DNA from: Fibrobacter sp.
Lineage (GTDB): Bacteria; Fibrobacterota; Fibrobacteria; Fibrobacterales; Fibrobacteraceae
Length of the DNA: 64,000 nt
Direction of reading: 5' to 3'
Assembly (NCBI GenBank): GCA_024399035.1
Contig: JAKSID010000011.1
Location: 1 to 64,000 of the forward strand
The notes beneath the pieces were generated by a model. The model made no database searches. It worked only from the letters and a program-made list of their open reading frames with translations, and had not been told where the DNA came from. The position numbers and the translations under genes were made by a program. This document shows positions 34,621-42,519 of the stretch, piece after piece. Numbering within the stretch: position 1 is the stretch's first letter; each line of letters starts with the position of its first letter.

Positions 34621-35502
34621 TTAAGCAATGTTCAGGGACTGTTCGCGGATGCATTCCACTTCGTTCTTGAGTTCGATGGCGAGAGCGGCAATTTCGGCGC
34701 TCTGGCACTTGGTACCCAAGGTGTTTGCTTCGCGGCCCATTTCCTGAAGGATAAAGCCAAGGTTCTTACCCTGAGCGCCGCCTTCCTTGAGGGCGTTGAG
34801 GAACAGCTTGTTGTGGCTCTTGAAGCGGGTGATTTCTTCGTGAATGTCCAGCTTGTCGGCCATGATGCAGGCTTCTTGCAGCAAGCGGACTTCATCAATT
34901 TCTGTATCGGCCAAAAGGACCTTGAGGCGGTCGCGGAACTTGACCTTCCAGTTTTCAATACGCTGGGGATCCAGAACTTCCACCTTTTCAAGAACAGCAT
35001 TCAGATGGTTTACGCGGTTGGTCAAGTCCACAGCCAGGTTTGCACCTTCCTTGGCGCGCATTTCGGTTACCTGATCCAGAGCCTTGTCCAGTTCTGCGGC
35101 CAAGTGCTTTTCCAAGGCTTCCTTGTCGTCACCGCTATCGGTAAACTGCAATACTTCGGGCAATGCCAAGATGTGCTCCAACTTGATTTCGCCAGAAACA
35201 CCAAACTTTGTCTGCATTGCCTTAGTAATTTGTACGAACTTTTCGATGGCAGTTTCGTTGTAAGAAACAGGAATGTTACCGGCGGTACCTGCGCCCAAGG
35301 TGACGCTGAAAATCACGGAACCGCGGACCAGCTTGTCCTTGATCTGGTTCTTGAAGCCATTTTCCAAGTAGGCAAGATTCTTAGGAAGCTTGCAGGAAAT
35401 GTCCAGAAAGCGGTTGTTTACGCAACGGACTTCAATGACGCAAGAGATTCCATTGTACATGGATTCACTCTTACCAAAACCTGTCATAGACAAAATTGCC
35501 AT
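34621..35502 (-). CDS. yicC: YicC/YloC family endoribonuclease
   Basis: 293 residues. The N-terminal hallmark MAILSMTGFGKSE and the RCVNNRFLDISCKLP segment, a long helical middle, and the C-terminal DUF1732 part (GKNLGFILQEMGREANTLGTK) are present. Known YicC proteins cleave RNA and affect small-RNA stability. It lies 14 bp after the metX-metW fusion gene and ahead of lptD. Confidence 0.93.
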   Translation of the reverse strand: MAILSMTGFGKSESMYNGISCVIEVRCVNNRFLDISCKLPKNLAYLENGFKNQIKDKLVRGSVIFSVTLGAGTAGNIPVSYNETAIEKFVQITKAMQTKFGVSGEIKLEHILALPEVLQFTDSGDDKEALEKHLAAELDKALDQVTEMRAKEGANLAVDLTNRVNHLNAVLEKVEVLDPQRIENWKVKFRDRLKVLLADTEIDEVRLLQEACIMADKLDIHEEITRFKSHNKLFLNALKEGGAQGKNLGFILQEMGREANTLGTKCQSAEIAALAIELKNEVECIREQSLNIA

Positions 35503-35516
35503 AATAAAATTCCTAA

Positions 35517-37307
35517 TTACTTCTTACTGACCACGGCGATTACGTGTTCTGCGCCAAAGTTCTTCTGGCCAATGGCGGTCAGGAACTTGCTCAGCAGCTG
35601 TTCATTCTGGAAAGCCATCTTCTCGATCTCAAGGCCTTCCTTTTCGCACAAGGTGTAAAAGTCCTTCACAGTGAGCAAACGAATGTTGGGAGTATTGTAC
35701 CATTCGTAAGGCAGTTCCTTGGACTTAGGCATACGGCCATGAAGCATCAGGGAACCACGGGCAGACCAGTGACCGAAATTGGGGAACGTAACGATAGCAC
35801 GCTTTGCCACACGGAGAATTTCGTTCAGCAACGCCACCGGGTCTCGGATTTCCTGGATGGTGCGGTTAATGATCGCATAGTCGTAGCTGTTATCCTTGAT
35901 GTCGGAAATGCCACGTTCATCCAAGTTACGCTGGACCACAGGAACGTCATTTTCCAGGCAGTCCATAATGTCCTTCATGCGCTTTTCAATACCAAGACCA
36001 GAGGCATTCTTGGTGCGACGGAGATAATCGATGAGGTCGCCACTACCGCAGCCCAAGTCCAGAACCTTGGCACCATCGGTGACCAAGGATCCCAAGAGAT
36101 CAAAGTCCTTTTCGTCGTGGAAAACAGGAATGGTCTGCTTGCCGGTGAGAGCGTCAAACTTGCTATCCAGGAAGCGGCCCACAGCCTTGCCCAGGTCTTC
36201 GTCTTCAATCAGGAAACCGTCATGACCAAAGAGGGTATCCAGTTCCAGGCTCGAAACCACCTTACCGGAATTCAGCAAGGCGCTGGTAATGCGACGGGAT
36301 TCGTGAGGCGGGAACAGCCAGTCGGTGGAAAGGTTTACGTTCAGTACTTCGGCCTGAACATTTGCAAAAGCATTTTCCAAGGAACCGTATTCCGTTTCAA
36401 GATCGAAGCAGTCCGTGGCGTGAGCGATGTGCAAGTAGCTGTTGGCGTCGAAACGGTCCACAAACTTTGCACCCTGGTAACGCAGGTAGCTTTCCAGCGG
36501 CAGGTCCAAATCAAAAGGAGTGCTGTAGGTAATTGCGTGGTTCTTGTGCTCGTGATCCTGGGCGCGCTTAAACTTCTTTTCCATACCCACGGCACTGAGG
36601 TAAGTGATATGGGCAAGCTTACGGGCGTTGGCCAAGCCTACATCCGGGTGGGCGGCTTCGTAATAGTCGCCGTTGTTGTAATTGGGGTCCTGGGTAATCA
36701 CATCGCGAGCCACAATTTCAAAACCAAGAGCCTGGCTGCTAAAGCGAGGAGACGTTGCAATGAGAACGCAACGCTTTACCTGTTCAGGATAGTAGATAGC
36801 CCATTTCATGGCCTGGAAGCCACCCATGGAGCCACCGATCACACAATAAATATCCTTGATTCCCAGATGGTCGGCCAGTTCCTTTTGGGCATGGACCATA
36901 TCGCCAATGGTAATGGTGGGGAAAGTGCTGCCATAGGGCTTGCCGGTGCGGGGATTGATTGTTGCAGGACCTGTGGTACCCTTACAGCCACCCAGAATGT
37001 TGCTGCACACCACAAAGAAACGGTCCGTATCCACAGGCTTACCCGGGCCAATGAGAGCGTCCCACCAACCAGGCTTTTTATCATCGGGGGAATAATAACC
37101 GGCCACGTGGGCATCGGCGGTCAGCGGAGAGGTGACCCACACGGTATTATTCTTTTCGGCATTCAAGGTGCCGTAAGTTTCGTAACGAATTTCCAAAGCA
37201 GGAAGAGTCTTGCCGCTTTCAAGCAAGAAACCTTGGTCCCCATAATCCTTAACGAAGGTCTGGGGAACGACCGGGCAAAGACTTCCATTATGCAAAGATT
37301 CACTCAT
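35517..37307 (-). CDS. metXW: MetX-MetW fusion: homoserine O-acetyltransferase plus methyltransferase-like MetW
   Basis: 596 residues. Residues about 1-385 are MetX, an alpha/beta hydrolase that acylates homoserine: the nucleophile elbow GGSMGGFQAMKW, the Asp in STDWLFPP and the His in FGHDGFLIEDE make the catalytic triad. Residues about 395-596 are MetW, with the SAM motif VLDLGCGSGDLIDYLRR and ITFPNFGHW-type VTFPNFGHWSARGSLMLHGRMP. In proteobacteria these are two adjacent genes. Both halves look intact and the reading frame is continuous. A TATATTTA box ends 5 nt before the ATG, inside the 3' end of nadK. Confidence 0.95.
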   Translation of the reverse strand: MSESLHNGSLCPVVPQTFVKDYGDQGFLLESGKTLPALEIRYETYGTLNAEKNNTVWVTSPLTADAHVAGYYSPDDKKPGWWDALIGPGKPVDTDRFFVVCSNILGGCKGTTGPATINPRTGKPYGSTFPTITIGDMVHAQKELADHLGIKDIYCVIGGSMGGFQAMKWAIYYPEQVKRCVLIATSPRFSSQALGFEIVARDVITQDPNYNNGDYYEAAHPDVGLANARKLAHITYLSAVGMEKKFKRAQDHEHKNHAITYSTPFDLDLPLESYLRYQGAKFVDRFDANSYLHIAHATDCFDLETEYGSLENAFANVQAEVLNVNLSTDWLFPPHESRRITSALLNSGKVVSSLELDTLFGHDGFLIEDEDLGKAVGRFLDSKFDALTGKQTIPVFHDEKDFDLLGSLVTDGAKVLDLGCGSGDLIDYLRRTKNASGLGIEKRMKDIMDCLENDVPVVQRNLDERGISDIKDNSYDYAIINRTIQEIRDPVALLNEILRVAKRAIVTFPNFGHWSARGSLMLHGRMPKSKELPYEWYNTPNIRLLTVKDFYTLCEKEGLEIEKMAFQNEQLLSKFLTAIGQKNFGAEHVIAVVSKK

Positions 37308-37312
37308 ATGCG

Positions 37313-37320
37313 TAAATATA
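37313..37320 (-). promoter_or_regulatory. TAnnTTTG-like promoter box of metXW
   Basis: The minus strand reads TATATTTA and then 5 nt to the ATG at 37307. It abuts the nadK stop codon, so any upstream promoter half lies within nadK. Confidence 0.45.
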
Positions 37321-37321
37321 G

Positions 37322-38203
37322 CTACTTGTCTTCGGCGCGTTTGCCAGTCCAGCCCAGCTTTTCGCGAAGGGCGCCCACGAAACCTGTGTGACGCATGCGA
37401 AGGAAGGTGGTAAAGGACTTGCTCTGGGTGAGAACCACGTAATCGTCAGGTTCCAGAGGTACGCAGGAGCGGCCGTCAAAAACCAAGTCCAAAGTCTTGC
37501 CGGCGGCAGGGCGCAGTACCAAAGTTTTGTCGGTCAAGGACATGACCAGAGGGCGAACGGAAAGACTCCCGGGAGCAACCGGAGTAAGCACCACCGCGTA
37601 AGTTGCAGGGTGAATGATTGGGCCACCGGCAGCCAGATTGTAGGCCGTGGAACCCGTCGGCGTAGAAACCAGCAGAGAATCTGCCCAATATTCCGTATAT
37701 TCGGTGCCGTTGTAGGCAACGTTCACGTTCACCATACGTTCGGGAGCGTGGGCGCGGACGTGGACTTCGTTCAAGACGGTCTGCTTAGCAATGCATTTTT
37801 TACCGTGGTAGACAGAGGCGTCCACCATCATGCGGTCGCGAGTTGTGAAGTTACCATTCAACAAGTCGTCCAAGGTCTGGTGCAGGTCTCTAATGCGAGT
37901 TTCGGCCAAAAAGCCCACGTGGCCCGCGTTCACCCCAAGAATCGGAATGTTATGACCCAAGGCAATATGGGCGGCAGAAAGAACGGTACCGTCACCGCCA
38001 ACAGCCAAAAGCAAGTCTGCCTTCTTGATGGAAGCTTCCTTCACAATCTTGATGGGTTTCTTTACCAGGCCTTTCAAGTTATCCATGGCAATGAACTTCA
38101 TCTCGGGATGAGAAACAGCCCACTCTGCAATAGAATCCAGAGCACGAGCCAGATCCAGGCTCTTTTCCTTCCAGCCAATGATGCCGACAGTTCTGATCTG
38201 CAT
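37322..38203 (-). CDS. nadK: NAD kinase
   Basis: 293 residues. Phosphorylates NAD to NADP. GGDGTVLSAAHIALG is the catalytic GGDG loop; NEVHVRAHAPERMVNVNV and STPTGSTAYNLAAGGPIIHP are the NAD-site motifs. It is 3 bp after the EPSP-synthase-like gene and closes the aroQ-tyrA-aroA-like-nadK run. NADP supply for shikimate and tyrosine synthesis may explain the grouping. Confidence 0.97.
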   Translation of the reverse strand: MQIRTVGIIGWKEKSLDLARALDSIAEWAVSHPEMKFIAMDNLKGLVKKPIKIVKEASIKKADLLLAVGGDGTVLSAAHIALGHNIPILGVNAGHVGFLAETRIRDLHQTLDDLLNGNFTTRDRMMVDASVYHGKKCIAKQTVLNEVHVRAHAPERMVNVNVAYNGTEYTEYWADSLLVSTPTGSTAYNLAAGGPIIHPATYAVVLTPVAPGSLSVRPLVMSLTDKTLVLRPAAGKTLDLVFDGRSCVPLEPDDYVVLTQSKSFTTFLRMRHTGFVGALREKLGWTGKRAEDK

Positions 38204-38206
38204 AAA

Positions 38207-39571
38207 CTATTCTCCCTTCTCCACCACAATAGAATTTGCCTGATTCAGCTTTTCCAAAATTCCAGGATAAACCTTTTCTACCACATCGCTGTTTGCCACA
38301 GGTTCCGTGTTCTGCAGGGCAACGGAAAGCACACTTAAGGCAAGTCCCATTGCAGCGGAGTCTCCCCCGTCAAAGTCGTTACCGTTCATTACGGTTTCCA
38401 AACCGCGGATGACAAGGCCGTCGTCATAGACGCCTACTTCGGCACCTGTCTTGCGAAGGTTTTCAGCAAGTCGTTCGTTCACCGGACGCATCTTCTGGCG
38501 AACTTCCTTGGGCAAGCGCAAAATGGTTTCGCCTTCTGCAAAGCAGGCCGCAACAGCCAGGAACGGATATTCCTCTAGGCCTGTAGCGATGGCATCTTCA
38601 GAAAATCGACGACCCTGCAAGCGCTTTCCAGAAACCAGCGGGAAAGCTTCAATATCTGCGTACACATCGCCAAAGCGTTCGCGGCGGCCGATGGTTTCAA
38701 AGCTTGCGCCCATACGCTTCAAGCAAGTCAACGCACCAGCACGAGAGGAATTCATATCCACGTTCTTGATGGCAACGCAGGCATTCTTGGGCAGGTTCCC
38801 TATGGTAGCCAACAGCACCAAGGCCATAGCTTCGGTGGTGTCGCCAGGAATAAAGTATTCGCGAGCGGTAATCACCTTGGTCTCGGAAAGTTCCGTAAAC
38901 TGGGTACGTTCAATTTTCTGGCCACGAGCCATCATCATGCGACGTTCCAGTTCCGTAAGCTGGTCCATGCCGCGGCCTTCGTACTTCAGGTTCACACCAA
39001 AGTACATGAGCATTTTCGTCAGCTGGTCATGGACCGTGGACTTTTCTTCGAAGGAGGTGTAACCGTAATTCACCAGATTACGCAACAACAAGCGGTTGCG
39101 CATAATGTAGGCCACGTTACCCAGGGAATCCTTCTTGATGGCGGGATCTTCGGGAGCAAAGGTAAAAGAGAACTTGGCCGGCTCATCGGAAACGGGCTTT
39201 ACCTTGAAGTAGGCCAGCAGGGTCTCCTTGGCATGGGCGACCTTTGCAATGCCAGCTTCATCGGCTTCGGCTGCGAAGGTATAGATTTGTTCGGAATCCT
39301 TGGAGGCCAAGGTCCAAAGCAGAACGTTTCTGGACTCGCTAAAGTCCATAGACAACATGGAAGGCAACCTGTACTGGAAGCCCAAGCCAGTCAATACCAG
39401 CTGGTGGCCCTGAACCTCGTAGTTCAGACCATATTCCTTAAGGGCCTCGGCAAAAGGTTCAGCGTCGGCGGCCCAGGCAAAATCTTCAAGAACGGTACGG
39501 CCATTCACCAAGAGCGCCATTACCAGCGCCAGGTCCATGCGTTCGCGGTCCGGGTTCAGCAAAAAATCCAT
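38207..39571 (-). CDS. Degenerate EPSP synthase-like protein (AroA superfamily)
   Basis: 454 residues with the two-domain inside-out barrel pattern of EPSP synthase: PGDTTEAMALVLLATIG, EEYPFLAVAACFAEGET, NERLAENLRKTGAEV and KVYPGILEKL align well. However, the N-terminal phosphate-binding motif GSKSxxxR is replaced by PDRERMDL, the catalytic-base region DE(I/F)P by EEYP, VKESDR by RQKMRP, and the DHR of the last domain by DSA. Most substrate-contact residues are thus missing. It lies between tyrA and nadK, downstream of aroQ. It may be a non-catalytic or repurposed AroA; alternatively it is the organism's highly divergent EPSP synthase. Confidence 0.75.
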   Translation of the reverse strand: MDFLLNPDRERMDLALVMALLVNGRTVLEDFAWAADAEPFAEALKEYGLNYEVQGHQLVLTGLGFQYRLPSMLSMDFSESRNVLLWTLASKDSEQIYTFAAEADEAGIAKVAHAKETLLAYFKVKPVSDEPAKFSFTFAPEDPAIKKDSLGNVAYIMRNRLLLRNLVNYGYTSFEEKSTVHDQLTKMLMYFGVNLKYEGRGMDQLTELERRMMMARGQKIERTQFTELSETKVITAREYFIPGDTTEAMALVLLATIGNLPKNACVAIKNVDMNSSRAGALTCLKRMGASFETIGRRERFGDVYADIEAFPLVSGKRLQGRRFSEDAIATGLEEYPFLAVAACFAEGETILRLPKEVRQKMRPVNERLAENLRKTGAEVGVYDDGLVIRGLETVMNGNDFDGGDSAAMGLALSVLSVALQNTEPVANSDVVEKVYPGILEKLNQANSIVVEKGE

Positions 39572-39588
39572 CGGCGTTTTATCCTTTA

Positions 39589-40728
39589 TTAGCGTTCCTT
39601 GACTTCGTAATCCATCAGACCCAGAATCTGGACCGCGCGGCGGGCTTCTTCGGGAGTCTTGAAGGCAAGCAAAAGCGTTCCCGCAATATTTTCACGGACC
39701 TTCATCAATTCGATGTCGCGAATGTTCAAGCCTGCATCGGCAAGAGGCTGCAGCACATGGAGCAATGCGCCCGGCACATCCTTCAGCGGAACTGTAATTT
39801 CGGAGAATGCGGCGGCAGCATTGCGGCCCGGTACAAACAAACTGGCGCGGCCATCGTTACCAGCCTTGAAAACCCTTTCCAACTTTGCAGAACTGTCATC
39901 TGCAGCAGGCTTACCGTCGGCAACCACCACCAAGCTATCCATGGCGGCAATAGTTTCGTCGATACCTTCACGAACTTCACGGAGGGCACGGACCGTTTCA
40001 CTGCGGTTCGTCACAGCAATATCGTGCCACATGTTCCAGCCACTGGCAGCAATGCGGGTCATATCCCTAAAGGCACGACCGGCGTAGTGCTGGTAGTTCT
40101 TTTCCACCAGGCGTTCCGGCAGGCTTGCTGCCAAAGTGGAACTGAGCATCTGGGGCATATGGCTTACCCAAGCCATAGTCATATCGTGATGTTCCGGCGG
40201 GAAAACCACAGAGTTTGCCCCCAGGAAAGAAATCAACTGGAGAAGCGGCTTGTAGGCGGCTTCATCGGTGCCTTCCGGAGGGCAAACAAACCAGTAGGCA
40301 TTTTCAAAAATGGAAGGATCGTTATATTCCAAGGTACGCTTTTCGGAACCTGCCATGGGGTGGCTACCCACAAAGCAGAACGGAGCCGGAAGCTTGGATC
40401 CGGCCTTGCAGATTTCCACCTTGGTGCTGCCAATGTCGCTGACCAGAATGGGGCTGTGGTCTGCGGGCAACTGCACCTTGGAAAGAGCGTCAATCGTCTT
40501 GAGAATATGAAGAATGGGGGAACAAAGAAGAATAAGGTCAGAACCTTCAGCCCACTTTTCAGTTTCGTCGTAGCTGAAGAATTCATCTGCAATGCCCATT
40601 TCCTTGGCACGGTCCAAGGTGGATTCAGAACTGACGGCACGAATAACAGTAGGCAGCTTAGCCTGCTTAACGGCTGCGGCAATGGAACTAGCCAAAAGGC
40701 CAAAACCAACCAAAGTGATTCTCTGCAT
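39589..40728 (-). CDS. tyrA: Prephenate dehydrogenase with ACT domain
   Basis: 379 residues. NAD-binding start ITLVGFGLLASSIAAAVKQ, the SDIGSTKVEI and GSHPMAGSE motifs (prephenate site) and HDMTMAWVSHMPQMLSSTL are present. A C-terminal ACT domain (VPLKDVPGALLHVLQPLADAGLNI, residues about 305-375) likely binds tyrosine for feedback control. It makes 4-hydroxyphenylpyruvate. It starts 1 bp after the chorismate mutase stop. An insert of about 60 residues lies before the ACT domain. Confidence 0.95.
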   Translation of the reverse strand: MQRITLVGFGLLASSIAAAVKQAKLPTVIRAVSSESTLDRAKEMGIADEFFSYDETEKWAEGSDLILLCSPILHILKTIDALSKVQLPADHSPILVSDIGSTKVEICKAGSKLPAPFCFVGSHPMAGSEKRTLEYNDPSIFENAYWFVCPPEGTDEAAYKPLLQLISFLGANSVVFPPEHHDMTMAWVSHMPQMLSSTLAASLPERLVEKNYQHYAGRAFRDMTRIAASGWNMWHDIAVTNRSETVRALREVREGIDETIAAMDSLVVVADGKPAADDSSAKLERVFKAGNDGRASLFVPGRNAAAAFSEITVPLKDVPGALLHVLQPLADAGLNIRDIELMKVRENIAGTLLLAFKTPEEARRAVQILGLMDYEVKER

Positions 40729-40729
40729 C

Positions 40730-40984
40730 TTAATCCTCTACCTTGCGGGTTTCTTCCATAATGACTTGGAAAATTCTCTTGATGGAATCCGAAGAAAGGG
40801 GGCCGTTAGTCATGGAACCCACACGGTCCAAAACAGCCTGCTCGCGAGTCGCATCCAGCACCGGCAAGCCCAATTCTTTTTTCAGTTTGCCGATTTCGGT
40901 TGCAAAAGTTGCACGCTTATTCAAGAGAGCAATCAGCTCCCCGTTCAATTCGTCAATACGATTACGCCAATCTTCAATACTCAT
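40730..40984 (-). CDS. aroQ: Chorismate mutase, AroQ type
   Basis: 84 residues from the ATG at 40984, an all-helical monofunctional chorismate mutase. It begins WRNRIDELNGELIALLNKRA, with the Arg and Lys of the active site (RID..., TEIGKLKKE) and a C-terminal RIFQVIMEETRK helix. It converts chorismate to prephenate for the tyrA step just downstream. It starts the operon; a TATTTTG box ends 6 nt before the ATG, without a ribosome site. Confidence 0.94.
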   Translation of the reverse strand: MSIEDWRNRIDELNGELIALLNKRATFATEIGKLKKELGLPVLDATREQAVLDRVGSMTNGPLSSDSIKRIFQVIMEETRKVED

Positions 40985-40990
40985 ATTGGG

Positions 40991-40997
40991 CAAAATA
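40991..40997 (-). promoter_or_regulatory. Promoter box of the aroQ operon
   Basis: The minus strand reads TATTTTG, 6 nt before the ATG, immediately after the T-run of the GH53 terminator. Confidence 0.45.
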
Positions 40998-40999
40998 GA

Positions 41000-41034
41000 A
41001 AAAAGCGAGGGAAATCTCCCCCGCTTTGATCCAA
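41000..41034 (-). terminator. Terminator of the GH53 gene
   Basis: AAAGCG-A-GGGA / TCCC-CC-GCTTT forms a bulged stem; the minus strand continues CTTTTTTC. It is directly adjoined by the aroQ promoter box. Confidence 0.75.
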
Positions 41035-41038
41035 ATAA

Positions 41039-42445
41039 CTAGCGGAACAACACCTTATACTCGTCGAAAGCCTTGGCATTTGCCTTTAAATTATTGCCGA
41101 CCCAGTCAAACATGGCCGTGCCCCAAGCTCCCGAACGTTCCGGTTCCCAAATAAAGGCCCCTATTCCACGAGGAATTTCATCCATGATTTGGTGAGTCTT
41201 GGCACGGGATCCATCGTAGGCATAGTAATCTGATTTCGATGCGCCATTGTATTCCGCAATCATGAACTCAAGATTATTGTAAGTCTTACCCAAATCAATC
41301 ATTAATTTTTTCCATGAATCAGGATTACCATGCTCATAGGCCGTATAAGCGGAGAACGCCATTACATCCGGGACCACCTTAGAATTCATGATGATGGATT
41401 TCATCCACCATTCCACCGTGTTAGTCTTGTGGGGGCTTTCAATATGGAAGACAACTTTTATGTTGTTCGAAATTTCCTTGACAGCACGGGCACCTGCTGC
41501 CAAGTATTTTGCAGTATTGGCAATACCTTGGCTGCTACCCATTCCACCATTGACCGCACCATCGGCCTGGCTAGGCTTATTTCCCCAGCAATCAGTATTA
41601 CTGCTCGGGACTTCGCGAAGCATGCCATTGGTTATTTCGTTACCTACCTGAACCATTTCGGGCAAGGCTCCGGCTTCCTTCAAAGCCTGCAAAACATCCT
41701 TGGTGTAAGCGTAGACAGAATCCGCCATCACCTTAGAATCGCGAATGTTGCGCCAACGTTCCGGGATAATCTGCTTACCCGGATCTGCCCAATTATCACT
41801 ATAGTGGAAATCAAGAAGAAGTTTGAAGCCCAACGCCTTGGCACGCTTAGCATAGGCGACCACATGTTCCTTGTCACCAAAAGCTTCTACGTTCTGGGGA
41901 AATTCTCCAAAGCCCTGATCACAACCGTCAGAAGCATAGCCGAACTCTGCCTTGGGATCAACAAAAGTCTTTAGACGAATGTAGTTGAAACCGTGATCTC
42001 GGAGGATTACAAAAAGATCCTTTTCCCGTCCATCTACATCAAAGAATTTAACTCCCTTGGCTTCGAGTTCCTGAGCCTGCGAAATATCTGCTCCAAGAAT
42101 CTTATTGTACTGAGGATAGACCTTTTCAATAGAAGAAGAGGAAAACGGTTCACAGGAAGAGGATAGTGGCGGCTGCTCGCTAGAGGAAGAGATGTTCACC
42201 TCTTCACTGGAAGACGACGAGTTAGAAGAACTGCCAGGCAATTCTTCTGAAGAAGATTCAGGTTGAGCTTCAGCCGAGGATTCGGCCAGAACTTCAGACG
42301 ATGAGCTGTTAGAAACCACTTCAATTGAGCTAGATGACAATTGTACAGATTCTTCCGGCGCCGAAACACCTTCATTTTCACCACAAGCTGTTAAAGCCAA
42401 CACTCCGGCCACAGCGCCAATCACAAATCCTTTTATTTTACCCAT
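41039..42445 (-). CDS. GH53 endo-beta-1,4-galactanase, surface lipoprotein
   Basis: 468 residues from the ATG at 42445: this gives a clean lipoprotein signal (lipobox LTAC) and lies 5 nt after a TAAATTTA box; an upstream ATG at 42478 would place a charged stretch ahead. Residues about 20-115 are a Ser/Glu-rich linker with many Ser runs, common in Fibrobacter envelope proteins. The GH53 catalytic domain follows (GADISQAQELEAKG ... RLKTFVDP ... LLDFHYSDNWADPGKQ). The acid/base Glu is in GNEITNGML and the nucleophile Glu probably in MIAEYNG. It should cut arabinogalactan/galactan side chains of pectin at the cell surface. Confidence 0.92.
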   Translation of the reverse strand: MGKIKGFVIGAVAGVLALTACGENEGVSAPEESVQLSSSSIEVVSNSSSSEVLAESSAEAQPESSSEELPGSSSNSSSSSEEVNISSSSEQPPLSSSCEPFSSSSIEKVYPQYNKILGADISQAQELEAKGVKFFDVDGREKDLFVILRDHGFNYIRLKTFVDPKAEFGYASDGCDQGFGEFPQNVEAFGDKEHVVAYAKRAKALGFKLLLDFHYSDNWADPGKQIIPERWRNIRDSKVMADSVYAYTKDVLQALKEAGALPEMVQVGNEITNGMLREVPSSNTDCWGNKPSQADGAVNGGMGSSQGIANTAKYLAAGARAVKEISNNIKVVFHIESPHKTNTVEWWMKSIIMNSKVVPDVMAFSAYTAYEHGNPDSWKKLMIDLGKTYNNLEFMIAEYNGASKSDYYAYDGSRAKTHQIMDEIPRGIGAFIWEPERSGAWGTAMFDWVGNNLKANAKAFDEYKVLFR

Positions 42446-42450
42446 AACTC

Positions 42451-42458
42451 TAAATTTA
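42451..42458 (-). promoter_or_regulatory. Promoter box of the GH53 gene
   Basis: TAAATTTA, 5 nt before the chosen ATG; there is no ribosome site. Confidence 0.4.
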
Positions 42459-42501
42459 TTCTTTTTGAGATGAAACATCCGTTAACAATTCGTAAAAAGT
42501 C

Positions 42502-42509
42502 TATCTTTC
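42502..42509 (+). promoter_or_regulatory. Promoter box of the methyltransferase gene
   Basis: TATCTTTC lies 10 nt before the ATG at 42520. Confidence 0.4.
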
Positions 42510-42519
42510 TCTATGAATT

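Noticed and set aside
37308..37330. SAM or other riboswitch before metXW
   Set aside because: Only 14 bp separate the gene from nadK and the promoter box leaves no leader.
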